Shown here in pieces: positions 18,010-26,039 of a stretch of 40,429 nt of DNA. The stretch is taken from positions 1-40,429 of the forward strand of contig JAEUKE010000157.1 of the NCBI GenBank assembly GCA_016794345.1, written 5' to 3'. The position numbers and the translations under genes were made by a program. This DNA comes from Myxococcales bacterium. GTDB lineage: Bacteria > Myxococcota_A > Polyangia > Polyangiales > Polyangiaceae. Below the pieces are notes generated by a model. That model saw only the letters and a list, made by a program, of their open reading frames with translations, ran no database searches and had not been told where the DNA came from. Within the stretch, counting starts at the first letter, position 1, and each line of letters begins with the position of its first letter.

Positions 18010-19228
18010 CGTTCGCGAGCGAAGTACGCAGGGCCAAGAGGACCTGATCGGCCTCGTCGACCGCGAGCCACCAGTGCGGCGAGAGGCGCAGGTAGCCGTC
18101 GGGCATCGCGCAGGCGATCCCCTGTGAGGTCATCTCTCGGTGGAGCGCCGTGATGGGGACGTCGGCCGGCGGCAAGAGGCAGAGCGAGCCGCTCCGTCCG
18201 GAGGCGCCCTGGGCTCGCACGCTGACCATCCCCAGATCGACCGCGCCCGGCTCGAGCGCGTCGTGGATCTTCTGCACGTGCTCGAAGATCCGTTCGACGC
18301 CGAGCTTCTGCAGCAGATCGAGCGCCGCCTCGAGGGCCACGAACGACGCCGCGGAGAGGTTGGCGCCTTCGAGGAACTGGATGCCGGACTTGACCGGCTT
18401 GTCGTAGCGGAGCTTGCCCGGACCCTCGAACAGGAAATCGATCGCGCCGTCGAAGCTGAGCCAGGAGATCGTGCGCGGCACCAGGTCACGCGCCGCCTCG
18501 TCGCCGGCGTAGACGAACCCGGCGCCTTCGATGCCCATCATCCATTTGTGGGAGCCGGCCGAGAGGTAGTCGATGCCGTCGCGCCGGACGTCGATCGACG
18601 TCATGCCGCAGGCTTGCACCGCGTCGACGAAGAGCCGCGCGCCGCGCGCGCGGCAGAGCGCGCTCATCGCCTCGACGGGGGCGCGGTAGCCGGTCTGGAA
18701 CTGCACGGCGCTCACCGCCACCATCCGCACGCCGCCCTTGGCCAGCTCCCCCTCGAGGGCCGCGAGGGCCGCGCCTTCATCCGTGACGAAGCGCCGCCCG
18801 TCGAGGCGCACGACCTCCAGCGAGAAGAGCTCCGCCGCGCGAAGCCACGGCACGACGTTGGCGGGGAACTCGCCGTCGAACACGACGACCTTGTCGCCGG
18901 GCTTCCAGGCGAAGCAGAGCGCCACGTCGCCGATGCCGCGGCTCGTGTTGTGCGTGAGCGCGATCTGCTCGGGCGACGCGCCGACGAGGGCCGCGAGCTT
19001 GCCCCGCAACCTCGCGCGTTGTGCGGCCCACGTCGGGTACGCGTCGGCGCCGCGCTTGCCGTAGTCCGCGAGCATATTGGCGACGGCTTTCCGGACGACG
19101 GCCGACGGCGGGGAGATCCCTGCGTGGTTCATGTAGACGAGCGACGCCTGCCCGCTGAAGAGCTTGAAGCTCCCCATCTCCGGCTCGAGCTCGCGCGCCG
19201 GCGGAACGAGCTCGGGCGGCTCAGTCAA
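17981..19228 (-). CDS. Class V aminotransferase (cysteine desulfurase/isopenicillin epimerase-like)
   Basis: The 415-residue PLP enzyme of fold type I shows YMNHAGISPP, LTHNTSRGIGDV, VDAVQACG (Asp202) and the PLP lysine in SAGSHKWMMGIEGAGF (Lys228). This wording fits the class V family that includes cysteine desulfurases, kynureninase and isopenicillin-N epimerase-like enzymes. The SufS/IscS active-site cysteine loop is not evident, so a desulfurase call is not justified. The start is TTG 19228, overlapping the prfC stop by 8 bases, or ATG 19177, which gives a protein 17 residues shorter. It forms the last gene of the lipoprotein-prfC-aminotransferase string. Confidence 0.85.
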   Translation of the reverse strand: MTEPPELVPPARELEPEMGSFKLFSGQASLVYMNHAGISPPSAVVRKAVANMLADYGKRGADAYPTWAAQRARLRGKLAALVGASPEQIALTHNTSRGIGDVALCFAWKPGDKVVVFDGEFPANVVPWLRAAELFSLEVVRLDGRRFVTDEGAALAALEGELAKGGVRMVAVSAVQFQTGYRAPVEAMSALCRARGARLFVDAVQACGMTSIDVRRDGIDYLSAGSHKWMMGIEGAGFVYAGDEAARDLVPRTISWLSFDGAIDFLFEGPGKLRYDKPVKSGIQFLEGANLSAASFVALEAALDLLQKLGVERIFEHVQKIHDALEPGAVDLGMVSVRAQGASGRSGSLCLLPPADVPITALHREMTSQGIACAMPDGYLRLSPHWWLAVDEADQVLLALRTSLANVRSSGSRSA

Positions 19229-20828
19229 TCTTCGGGCCCTTCACGCCGAGCTCGACGAACTGCGTGTTGGGGAAGTTCTTCGAACAAGTCTCGAGCTGCC
19301 ACTCCCCCTTGAAGAGGACGACGGCGTTGCCGTGCACGTCGAGCGCGCCGTAGCCGAAGAGGAGCGAGTCGAGCCGCGAGAGCGGGACCGGCTCACCCTC
19401 CACCCATCGCGCGAGCGTATAGGAGAGGCGCTCGAGCCGAACGTCCACCCCGTACTCGGCCGAGAGCCGGTGCCGCACGACCTCGAACTGGAGCTCGCCG
19501 ACCGCTCCGATGATGGAGTCGCCCTCGCGACCCTCCGGCGGACGGAAGAGCTGGATGGAGCCTTCCTGCGCGAGCTGGTCGAGCCCCTTCTTCAGCTGCT
19601 TGCGCTTCAGCGGGTCGAGCATGACGACGCGCGCGAAGTGCTCCGGCGGGAACTGCGGCAGCGGATCGAACGCGAGGTCCGCGCCGTCGGTCAGGGTGTC
19701 GCCGATGAGGAAGATGCCCGGGTCGAACACGCCCATGATGTCGCCCGCGAAGCCGTCGTCCACCACGGTGCGGTCCTGGGCGAGGAACTGGGTCGGGTTG
19801 TTCAGGCGTATCTCGCGCCCGAGCCGCACGTGGCGGATCTTCATCCCGCGCTCGAACTTGCCCGAGCACACGCGGACGAACGCCATGCGGTCGCGGTGCG
19901 CGCGGTCCATGTTCGCCTGGATCTTGAAGACGAACGCGGTGAAGCGATCGTCGTCCGCCGGGACGTCCCCGGTCGAGGCGTGACGCGGAGCGGGCATGGG
20001 CATCATGTCGACGAACGCGTCGAGGAACTGCGGCAGACCGAAGTTCGTGAGCGCGCTGCCGAAGAACATCGGGGTGACCTCGCCCTTGGCGAGCCGCGCG
20101 GCGTCGAGGCTGTCGCCCGCCGCCTCGACGAGATCGATCTCGTCGCGCGCCATCTTGAGCGCCACCGGATCGATCTCCTTGGCGAGCTCCGGGGAGTCGA
20201 GCGCGAAGCGTCTCTCCGGCGCGCGCTCGGCGCCGTGGGCCACCTGCTCGAACAGGATGACCTGCCGCTCCTCGCGGTGGTAGACGCCGCGAAACCGCCC
20301 GCTCTCGAGAATCGGCCAGGTCATCGGGTAGACGCCGATGCCGAGCACGTCCTCCACCTCCCCCACGAGCTCGAACGGATCCCTGCCGGGCCGGTCGACC
20401 TTGTTCACGAAGGTGAAGATGGGCATGTGGCGCATGCGGCAGACGCGGAAGAGCTTCTTCGTCTGCGGCTCGACGCCCTTCGCGCAATCGAGCAGCATGA
20501 CAGCTGCGTCAGTCGCCATGATCGCGCGGTAGGTGTCCTCGCTGAAGTCGGCGTGGCCCGGCGTATCCACCAGGTTGAGCATGCGACCGGCGTAGGGGAA
20601 CTGCAGCACGCTCGAGACGATGCTGATCCCGCGCTCGCGCTCCATCTCCATCCAGTCGCTGACCGCGTGTGCGCGCGCCTTCTTCGCCTTCACGGCGCCG
20701 GCCAGCTGGATCGCGCCTCCGTACAGGAGGAGCTTCTCGGTCATGGTCGTTTTGCCGGCGTCGGGGTGGCTGATAATCGCGAAGGTCTTCCGCCGCTGGA
20801 CCTCGCGTTTGATCTCCGGGCTCTGCAT
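19221..20828 (-). CDS. prfC: Peptide chain release factor 3
   Basis: The 535-residue translational GTPase has G1 HPDAGKTT (21-28), the RF3-type switch region MEMERERGISIVSSVLQF, G3 DTPGHADFSEDTYR and G4 NKVDR. It matches RF3 throughout rather than EF-G, including the C-terminal LGAVGELQFEVV-like block (IGAVGELQFEVVRHRL). RF3 stimulates release of RF1/RF2 from the ribosome after termination. ATG 20828 follows the lipoprotein stop by two bases, and the 3' end overlaps the aminotransferase start, so the three genes are probably one transcript. Confidence 0.96.
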   Translation of the reverse strand: MQSPEIKREVQRRKTFAIISHPDAGKTTMTEKLLLYGGAIQLAGAVKAKKARAHAVSDWMEMERERGISIVSSVLQFPYAGRMLNLVDTPGHADFSEDTYRAIMATDAAVMLLDCAKGVEPQTKKLFRVCRMRHMPIFTFVNKVDRPGRDPFELVGEVEDVLGIGVYPMTWPILESGRFRGVYHREERQVILFEQVAHGAERAPERRFALDSPELAKEIDPVALKMARDEIDLVEAAGDSLDAARLAKGEVTPMFFGSALTNFGLPQFLDAFVDMMPMPAPRHASTGDVPADDDRFTAFVFKIQANMDRAHRDRMAFVRVCSGKFERGMKIRHVRLGREIRLNNPTQFLAQDRTVVDDGFAGDIMGVFDPGIFLIGDTLTDGADLAFDPLPQFPPEHFARVVMLDPLKRKQLKKGLDQLAQEGSIQLFRPPEGREGDSIIGAVGELQFEVVRHRLSAEYGVDVRLERLSYTLARWVEGEPVPLSRLDSLLFGYGALDVHGNAVVLFKGEWQLETCSKNFPNTQFVELGVKGPKID

Positions 20829-20830
20829 GG

Positions 20831-21466
20831 CTACTTCGCGGGGCTGAGGGAGAGGACGACCGTAACCCCGACCGGGTCCGTGGACGGCGTCCCCATCGTC
20901 TTCTTCTGCAGCGCGGACACGAGGCACTTCTTGGCGTCGGCCGAGATGCCCTTGGCCTTCACCACGTCGACTCCCTCGGCCTTGCCCGCGGACCGCACGA
21001 GGAACTGGATCTCGACCGTCCCCGAGGTGCCCGTCAGCCCGCCCGCTTCGTCGATGCAGGCCTTCAGCTTGGGGACGAGCTTCTCGAGCGCGGCCTTGGC
21101 CTTGGGCACCTCGCCGCTCGTGAACTTCGGGTCGGAGAGGCTGACGGAGACGGCAGCGCCCGCCGGCGCGACAGAAGCCGACGTGGACGGCGCGGCCGAT
21201 GCCGACGGCGCGGCCGATGCCGACGTGGACGGCGCGGCCGATGCCGACGGCGCGGCCGGCTCGGACACCGGCGGTGTGACGGACGCAGACGGCGACGCCG
21301 GCGCGACCGGTGCCCCGCCGCCGAGCGCTGCCTCCGGGAGGCTCGTCCCCGAGGGGCTCTCGGGAGCCGGCTCGGCGCCTGCCCCGCTCTGCGGCGAGCC
21401 GCCCGCGCACGCGGCGATCGCCAGAGCGGCGAACGCAAATAGCCCAAATGACGAGGGTCCCGGCAT
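20831..21466 (-). CDS. Ala/Ser/Pro-rich lipoprotein with TonB/AgmX-like C-terminus
   Basis: The 211-residue protein has a signal ending in AIAAC, then a long Ala/Ser/Pro/Thr-rich spacer (about 35-105). A globular C-terminal domain of about 105 residues follows (VEIQFLVRSAGKAEGVDVVKA, then KKCLVSALQKKTMG). That domain is distantly like the C-terminal domains of AgmX/PglI-type myxobacterial proteins: a strand pair, a cysteine-bearing helix, then a final strand. The start codon ATG 21466 lies in a strong hairpin; TTG 21490 upstream is the alternative. It sits 46 bases after pilQ and two bases before prfC. Function unknown. Confidence 0.7.
   Translation of the reverse strand: MPGPSSFGLFAFAALAIAACAGGSPQSGAGAEPAPESPSGTSLPEAALGGGAPVAPASPSASVTPPVSEPAAPSASAAPSTSASAAPSASAAPSTSASVAPAGAAVSVSLSDPKFTSGEVPKAKAALEKLVPKLKACIDEAGGLTGTSGTVEIQFLVRSAGKAEGVDVVKAKGISADAKKCLVSALQKKTMGTPSTDPVGVTVVLSLSPAK
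21177..21260. repeat. 42-base tandem duplication inside the lipoprotein spacer
   Basis: Two adjacent 42-base units (21177-21218 and 21219-21260) are identical except for the last few bases (ggccgat versus ggccggc). They encode a 14-residue Ala/Ser/Pro/Thr repeat in the lipoprotein linker and themselves contain shorter internal repeats. This points to recent replication-slippage growth of the spacer. Confidence 0.8.
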
Positions 21467-21480
21467 GACTGCCGGGACCC
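21455..21480 (-). promoter_or_regulatory. Hairpin enclosing the lipoprotein start codon
   Basis: GGGTCCCGGCA (21455-21465) and TGCCGGGACCC (21470-21480) form a perfect 11-base-pair stem with a four-base loop. On the minus-strand transcript the first base of the ATG at 21466 is in the loop, and an AAGG-like ribosome-binding sequence lies at the base of the 5' arm. It follows pilQ by 32 bases. There is no T-run after it (TCGTCATTTGGG), so translational control or an inefficient terminator are both possible. Confidence 0.55.
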
Positions 21481-21512
21481 TTAGCGCCAAAGCTCGGGCG
21501 CGTCGACCTCGG

Positions 21513-23879
21513 TTACCGGCCGAGGGACTCCGACCGGTTCACGATGCGAGGCGTGATGAAGACGACCAGCTCGGTGCGGCGGTCCGTCGAGCCGCGGCGC
21601 TGGAAGAGCACGCCGAGGATGGGGATGTCGCCGAGGACCGGAACCTGCGCGATGCTGCGGCTGGTGTTGCGGGTGTAGATGCCGCCGATGACCGCCGTGT
21701 GCCCGTCCATCACGAGCAGCTCGGTCTCGACCTCGCGCTTGAAGATGGTCGGGTCGCCTCGCGCCGAACGGTTACCGAAGTCGGGCTCGTCGCGGTTGAT
21801 CTTGACGGACATCGAGACGCTGCCGTCGGCAGTCACGTGTGGCTTGACGAGGAGCTGCAGCTTGGCTTCCTGAAAGACCGTCTGCACGCCCTGAGCGCTG
21901 ACCTGGGAGAACGGGATGAGGGTGCCGGTCGAGATGCGCGCCTCGCGGTTGTCGAGGGTCAGGACGCGCGGGCTCGAGATGATGCGGACGGTACCGTTCG
22001 ACTCGGCGGCGGAGAGGCGCACGCTGAGGTTGAACAGGTTGTTGACCGAGCCGAACGTCATGCCGAGCGCGCCACCGGTGCCGCCGCCGACAGCGGCCGG
22101 GAGGTTGACGGCGAAGTTCGGGCTCTCGACCGCGTTCTCGTTCGGGTCGAGGCCGTCGGTCGGGGTCTGGGCGTCGTCCGCCGCGCCGAGGATGCCGATC
22201 CGATTGGGGAAGGCCAGGCCCGTGTCGACGCCGGTGTCCTGGCCGATGACCGAGCCGCCACCCCACTGGATGCCGAACTCGCGAGAGAACTGGCTCGAGG
22301 CCTCGACGATCCTCGCTTCGATGAGGACCTGCGGGGTCTGCGTGTCGAGCGAGCGGACGAGCTCCTCGACCTGGTTCAAGTTGCCCGTGATGTCGCGCAG
22401 GATGAGCACGTTCGTGCGCTCGTCGACCGCGACCGTACCGCGCGGAGAGAGCAGGTCCTTGGCGCGCGGGACGATGTCGTTGGCGCTCGCGTACGAGACC
22501 GGCACGAGGCGCGTCTCGAGCGGGGCGAGCTCGAACTCGCTCTTTCGCCGCGCGAGGGCGAGCTCGCGCTCCTTGTTCAGATCGGCGAGCGGCGCGACGC
22601 GGATCAGGTTGCCTTTGCGGACCATGCCGAGGCCCTTGGCCTGGAGCACGGTCTCGAGCGCCTGGTCCCAGGGGACGTTGCGCATGCGGATCGTGACCGA
22701 GCCGCTCACGTTGTCGGCCGTGACGACGTTCACGCGGCCTACGTCCGCGAGGAGGCGGAGCACGTCGTGGATGTCGGCGTCCTTCAGGTCGAGGTCGATG
22801 CGTCGACCGACCGCGGCGCGACCCGGGTCGGGGTTGTTCTGGCCGCCGCCCACCTGCGGGGCCATGCCCGGGAGGAACGCGTCGGCCTGGTCCGGCTCGG
22901 CGGTACGCTCGACCGGCTCGCCGAGGCTCGTCTCCACGACCGGCAGCTGGTAGTCGCCCTCGCGAGCCACGGTCTTCGTGCGGCGGGCGGCGCCGCCGTC
23001 CGCGGCGCGGCCGACCTCCGACGAGTGGAGCGCACCGCGGGAGAGCACGCACACGAGCGCGTCGCCCTCCTTCGTGATCATGTGTCGCGACTCGCCCGCC
23101 CGATCGATGTCGATCACGACGGTGCCGCTCGCGCCCGGCTTCTGGAACGACGAGATGCCGCGCACCGCGCCGCCGAAGGCGCCGACGTCGAGCGTGCGCT
23201 CGAGCGACTTCGGAAGGCTCGCCCCCGTGATCTCGATCCGGATGCCTGTCTTCGTCCGGCGCTCGGTGAACTTGGCTCCGGCCGCGCCTTCGATGATGAC
23301 CTTGTCGTGGTCGCTGACGTGTGAGTACCGGACGTCTTTGATCGTCGCGGCGTCGGAGGCCGGGCGCTCTTCGGTCGCCTTCTTTGTCTCTTTGCGGACG
23401 GCGGCCATCGGCCCGGTCTTGTCCGCCTGCACCAGCTCGAGGACGATCTCGTTGTCGGTCGCGCTGACGGAGTAGGCCGCGTTCTTCGCCAGCTGGACGA
23501 GGATCCGCGTCGCCCCGCTGTCCTTGAACGACTGCGTCATCACGCCGGCGACGACGTCGTTCCCCTCCACGATCGCCGAAGGTGCTCCGGAAACGGTGGC
23601 CCCCGACAGATCGAGCAGGATGCGCTTGCCTCCGTCGGCGATCCGCGCGGTGTAGGTCGGCCGCGCGCTCGTGCGGACGACAACCCGCGCCGCACCCTGC
23701 TTCGGTGCGGAGAGCGTCACGTCCGTCACCTTCACGACGGATGGCTGGGCGGATGCGCTGACGGCGAGGAAGGCCGTCAAAACCCATATCCCCAACCCGG
23801 CGGCGACTCGCCTGATCCTGCGACGGAGCTGCCCGCTTCTGGCGGCTTCCGTGCACCTTCGCACCCAATGAGTACGCAT
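21513..23879 (-). CDS. pilQ: Type IV pilus outer-membrane secretin PilQ
   Basis: The 788-residue protein has a signal peptide (about 20-44, ending SASAQP). Two AMIN domains follow (about 48-165 and 175-290; they bind peptidoglycan), then the N0/N1 secretin domains (from about 365: DLKDADIHDVLRLLADVG, then VNVVTADNVSG). The gate-forming secretin domain (about 560-785) has VRIISSPRVLTLDN, VPVLGDIPILGVLFQ and ELVVFITPRIV. It forms the multimeric outer-membrane channel for the pilus. It is the last pil gene here, separated from pilP by 170 bases that contain a terminator-like hairpin. ATG 23879 lacks a clear ribosome-binding site. Confidence 0.96.
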   Translation of the reverse strand: MRTHWVRRCTEAARSGQLRRRIRRVAAGLGIWVLTAFLAVSASAQPSVVKVTDVTLSAPKQGAARVVVRTSARPTYTARIADGGKRILLDLSGATVSGAPSAIVEGNDVVAGVMTQSFKDSGATRILVQLAKNAAYSVSATDNEIVLELVQADKTGPMAAVRKETKKATEERPASDAATIKDVRYSHVSDHDKVIIEGAAGAKFTERRTKTGIRIEITGASLPKSLERTLDVGAFGGAVRGISSFQKPGASGTVVIDIDRAGESRHMITKEGDALVCVLSRGALHSSEVGRAADGGAARRTKTVAREGDYQLPVVETSLGEPVERTAEPDQADAFLPGMAPQVGGGQNNPDPGRAAVGRRIDLDLKDADIHDVLRLLADVGRVNVVTADNVSGSVTIRMRNVPWDQALETVLQAKGLGMVRKGNLIRVAPLADLNKERELALARRKSEFELAPLETRLVPVSYASANDIVPRAKDLLSPRGTVAVDERTNVLILRDITGNLNQVEELVRSLDTQTPQVLIEARIVEASSQFSREFGIQWGGGSVIGQDTGVDTGLAFPNRIGILGAADDAQTPTDGLDPNENAVESPNFAVNLPAAVGGGTGGALGMTFGSVNNLFNLSVRLSAAESNGTVRIISSPRVLTLDNREARISTGTLIPFSQVSAQGVQTVFQEAKLQLLVKPHVTADGSVSMSVKINRDEPDFGNRSARGDPTIFKREVETELLVMDGHTAVIGGIYTRNTSRSIAQVPVLGDIPILGVLFQRRGSTDRRTELVVFITPRIVNRSESLGR

Positions 23880-23930
23880 TGCGTGCCGATGCTAGGCCCG
23901 GGGTATCGAAAGGGCCCAATTCGCGGCTAC

Positions 23931-23969
23931 AAAAAGATCAACCCCCCCTCGGTGTTTTTCGAGGGGGGG
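23931..23969 (-). terminator. Probable intrinsic terminator/attenuator between pilP and pilQ
   Basis: A 10-base-pair stem, CCCCCCCTCG (23942-23951) with CGAGGGGGGG (23960-23969), closes an eight-base loop. Read on the minus strand it is followed by TTGATCTTTTTG, so a T5 run starts six bases after the stem. The plus strand has no T-run, which fixes the direction. It would end or reduce transcription leaving pilP before pilQ. Confidence 0.6.
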
Positions 23970-24049
23970 CTTGGGGGGTGAATCGACGGGGATCAGCCCC
24001 TTCGTGAAGACGACAGATCAGTCCAGGCGAGGACGGTCTCGTCGTGACG

Positions 24050-24763
24050 TCAGCCTCCGTCTCCCTTCGGCTGGGCCTTGCCCTTGCCAGGGCTCGCCCC
24101 TTCGTCCTCGTCGGGCCGCGAGCCTCGGATGCCGGTCCGGATCTCGGGCTTCATCTCGTCGCGCGTCCGCATCGAGAGCACGCGCGTGGTCGCCTGCACG
24201 TCGGGCCTCGACGGGTCTTCGCGGACGAAAACGATGTCGTTCTCGCGGATGCGGTCCACGCGCCAGTTGACGGCCACGTCGGTCCCGGTCGAGCCCCCGC
24301 TCTGGAGCACCTCGGGCCTTCCGACGAAGTCGCCCACCCGCAGGATCCAGCCGAGGCCGCTCGGATCGGTCACCATCGCGCGCGGCGCGCCGCCTGTGAT
24401 GATGCCGTTCACCTTGAGCTCCTCGAGCGCGTACTTGGCGATCAGGACCTCGCGGGTGATCTTGGAGGCGTCGAGGCTGGGCGGCTTCACCGCGAAGATG
24501 TCCGCGTAGCTCTTGAACGGATCGCGGCTTGTCGGCGACTCGAGGAAGTCCCGCTCCTGGATGTCGCGAACCGGCAGCGGCGGCAGGTTCGACGGCACCG
24601 CGGCGGCCTGCTTCCCGCCCGGCTTGCCGGGCGCCGCAGCCGGAGCGCCCGGCGCCCCCGGCGGAGGCGGCGCGCCCGGGGCCGGCGCCTGAGGCTCGTC
24701 TTCCCCGCAGCCCACGAGGACCAGGAAGGCTGCGAGCATGAATCTGGAAGTCATTCCGGTCAT
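24050..24763 (-). CDS. pilP: Type IV pilus lipoprotein PilP
   Basis: The 237-residue lipoprotein (lipobox VLVGC, Cys19) has a Pro/Ala/Gly-rich spacer (about 22-60). The PilP beta-domain follows (about 75-215: RDPFKSY, LKVNGIITG, PSGLGWILRVGDFVGR, IRENDIVFV). PilP connects the inner-membrane PilN/PilO complex to the N0 domain of PilQ. The C-terminal tail is charged and Gly/Lys-rich. ATG 24763 follows the pilO stop by two bases. Confidence 0.93.
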   Translation of the reverse strand: MTGMTSRFMLAAFLVLVGCGEDEPQAPAPGAPPPPGAPGAPAAAPGKPGGKQAAAVPSNLPPLPVRDIQERDFLESPTSRDPFKSYADIFAVKPPSLDASKITREVLIAKYALEELKVNGIITGGAPRAMVTDPSGLGWILRVGDFVGRPEVLQSGGSTGTDVAVNWRVDRIRENDIVFVREDPSRPDVQATTRVLSMRTRDEMKPEIRTGIRGSRPDEDEGASPGKGKAQPKGDGG

Positions 24764-24765
24764 GG

Positions 24766-25395
24766 TCAGTTCCTCCTCCGGCCGCCCGCCGCCGCACCGC
24801 CGCCCTCGCCGTCCCGCTTGGCGCGGAACGCGGTCGCCAGGCAGCGCACCTCGAGGATGACCTCCTCGGGCGAGGCGTTCGGATCCACGACGATACGCAT
24901 CTCGATGTCCTCCACGTTGATCACGCGGTCGAGCTGGCCCACGCCGTAGAAGAAGCGCGCGATCTGGTGGAAACGTCCGCGCATCGCGAGCGACATCGGG
25001 ACACGCACGTAATAGTCCTCGGCCACTTCGTCTTCCGGCTTGTAAGAGACGAGGTTGACGCCGGACACCGTGGCCACCTGCTGGACGGCCGACAGAAACG
25101 CCGGGGTCTCCGCGTCGTCGGGCAGGACCTTCTTCTGCTCGCGCTCGAGCGCCTGCTTGCGGGTCTTCTCCTCGACGTCTTTCTGGAAGGCGTCCTTCGC
25201 CTCCTCGGCCTTGGCGAGCTCGGCCTGCAGCGCGCCGCGCTGTCCTTGAGCCGCCGAGATCTGGCCGTCGATGTCGGCGAAGAACACGACGAAGTAGAGC
25301 GCACCGACGACGAGCGTCAGCACGAGACCGAACACGAACTTGGCCGGCAGCGACAGCCTTCCGAGAACGCTGCCCCCGGGTGCGCGCGGTGCCAT
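24766..25395 (-). CDS. pilO: Type IV pilus inner-membrane protein PilO
   Basis: The 209-residue protein has one TM helix (about 20-40), a coiled coil (about 43-90) and a periplasmic ferredoxin-like domain (YYVRVPMSLAMRGRFHQIARFFYGVG, in two parts, then VINVEDIEMRIV). This is the PilO layout. It heterodimerises with PilN in the alignment complex. The start ATG 25395 overlaps the pilN stop by one base, so expression is coupled. The tail is Gly/Arg-rich. Confidence 0.93.
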   Translation of the reverse strand: MAPRAPGGSVLGRLSLPAKFVFGLVLTLVVGALYFVVFFADIDGQISAAQGQRGALQAELAKAEEAKDAFQKDVEEKTRKQALEREQKKVLPDDAETPAFLSAVQQVATVSGVNLVSYKPEDEVAEDYYVRVPMSLAMRGRFHQIARFFYGVGQLDRVINVEDIEMRIVVDPNASPEEVILEVRCLATAFRAKRDGEGGGAAAGGRRRN

Positions 25396-26039
25396 CAGTA
25401 CCTCACCTTCAGTTCCATGCCGAACGCCACCATGCCCGCGTCCTTGGCGCCTGCGTCCTTGCGGCCGGGCAAGAGTCGGACGTCGTAGAAGTAAGACGAC
25501 GCGCGGAGCCGCAGGGCGAGCTCCGAGACGTCTTGCGAGTCACGGGCGAGCCCCTCGACCTGCACCGTGCGGTTCGTCTCCTTGAAGCTCACGAGCCAGA
25601 CGCGCCGCGTGTCCCAGCCCGTGTTGTAGGCGCGGAGCGGGTCCTTCTGGATCTTCGAGATCATGTCCGCGTCCACCGTCGGACCCTTGCCCGGGGTGAG
25701 CAGCTGCGACAGCTCGAGCAAGGCGGCCGTGGGTCCCGTCCTCGCGGCCTCGAGCTTGGCGATGGCTTGCTCGCGGGCGCGCAGGCCTTCGAGCTCCTTC
25801 TTCACCTGCTCGTGTTGCGTCACCAGCTGCCGGATCGTCCCGATCTGCCCGGTGAGCTCGGCGTTCTTCCGTTCCTCCGCTTCGAGCTCGCCGACCTTCG
25901 TCTGGTGGAACAGGACGAGGCCGATGATCTGGAGCAAGAGGATACCCAGCACGACGAGGAGCCATCTCTGGCTGGTGCTGGGTTCGAGCGCGATGCGCTC
26001 GGCCTTCTTCTTCTGAGGGAGGAGGTTGACGCGAATCAC
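25395..26039 (-). CDS. pilN: Type IV pilus inner-membrane protein PilN
   Basis: The 214-residue protein begins MIRVNLLPQKKK, the conserved cytoplasmic peptide of PilN that docks into PilM. A TM helix (about 26-44), a coiled coil (about 50-95) and a periplasmic domain (VWLVSFKETNRTVQVEGLA) follow. Its ATG 26039 overlaps the pilM stop by four bases. Confidence 0.95.
   Translation of the reverse strand: MIRVNLLPQKKKAERIALEPSTSQRWLLVVLGILLLQIIGLVLFHQTKVGELEAEERKNAELTGQIGTIRQLVTQHEQVKKELEGLRAREQAIAKLEAARTGPTAALLELSQLLTPGKGPTVDADMISKIQKDPLRAYNTGWDTRRVWLVSFKETNRTVQVEGLARDSQDVSELALRLRASSYFYDVRLLPGRKDAGAKDAGMVAFGMELKVRY

Noticed and set aside
19164..23324. A 1386-codon open frame on the plus strand opposite pilQ, the lipoprotein and prfC
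   Set aside because: It is antisense to three well-supported genes, has Arg/Asp/Glu/Val-heavy composition typical of shadow frames in GC-rich DNA, and no domain is recognisable.
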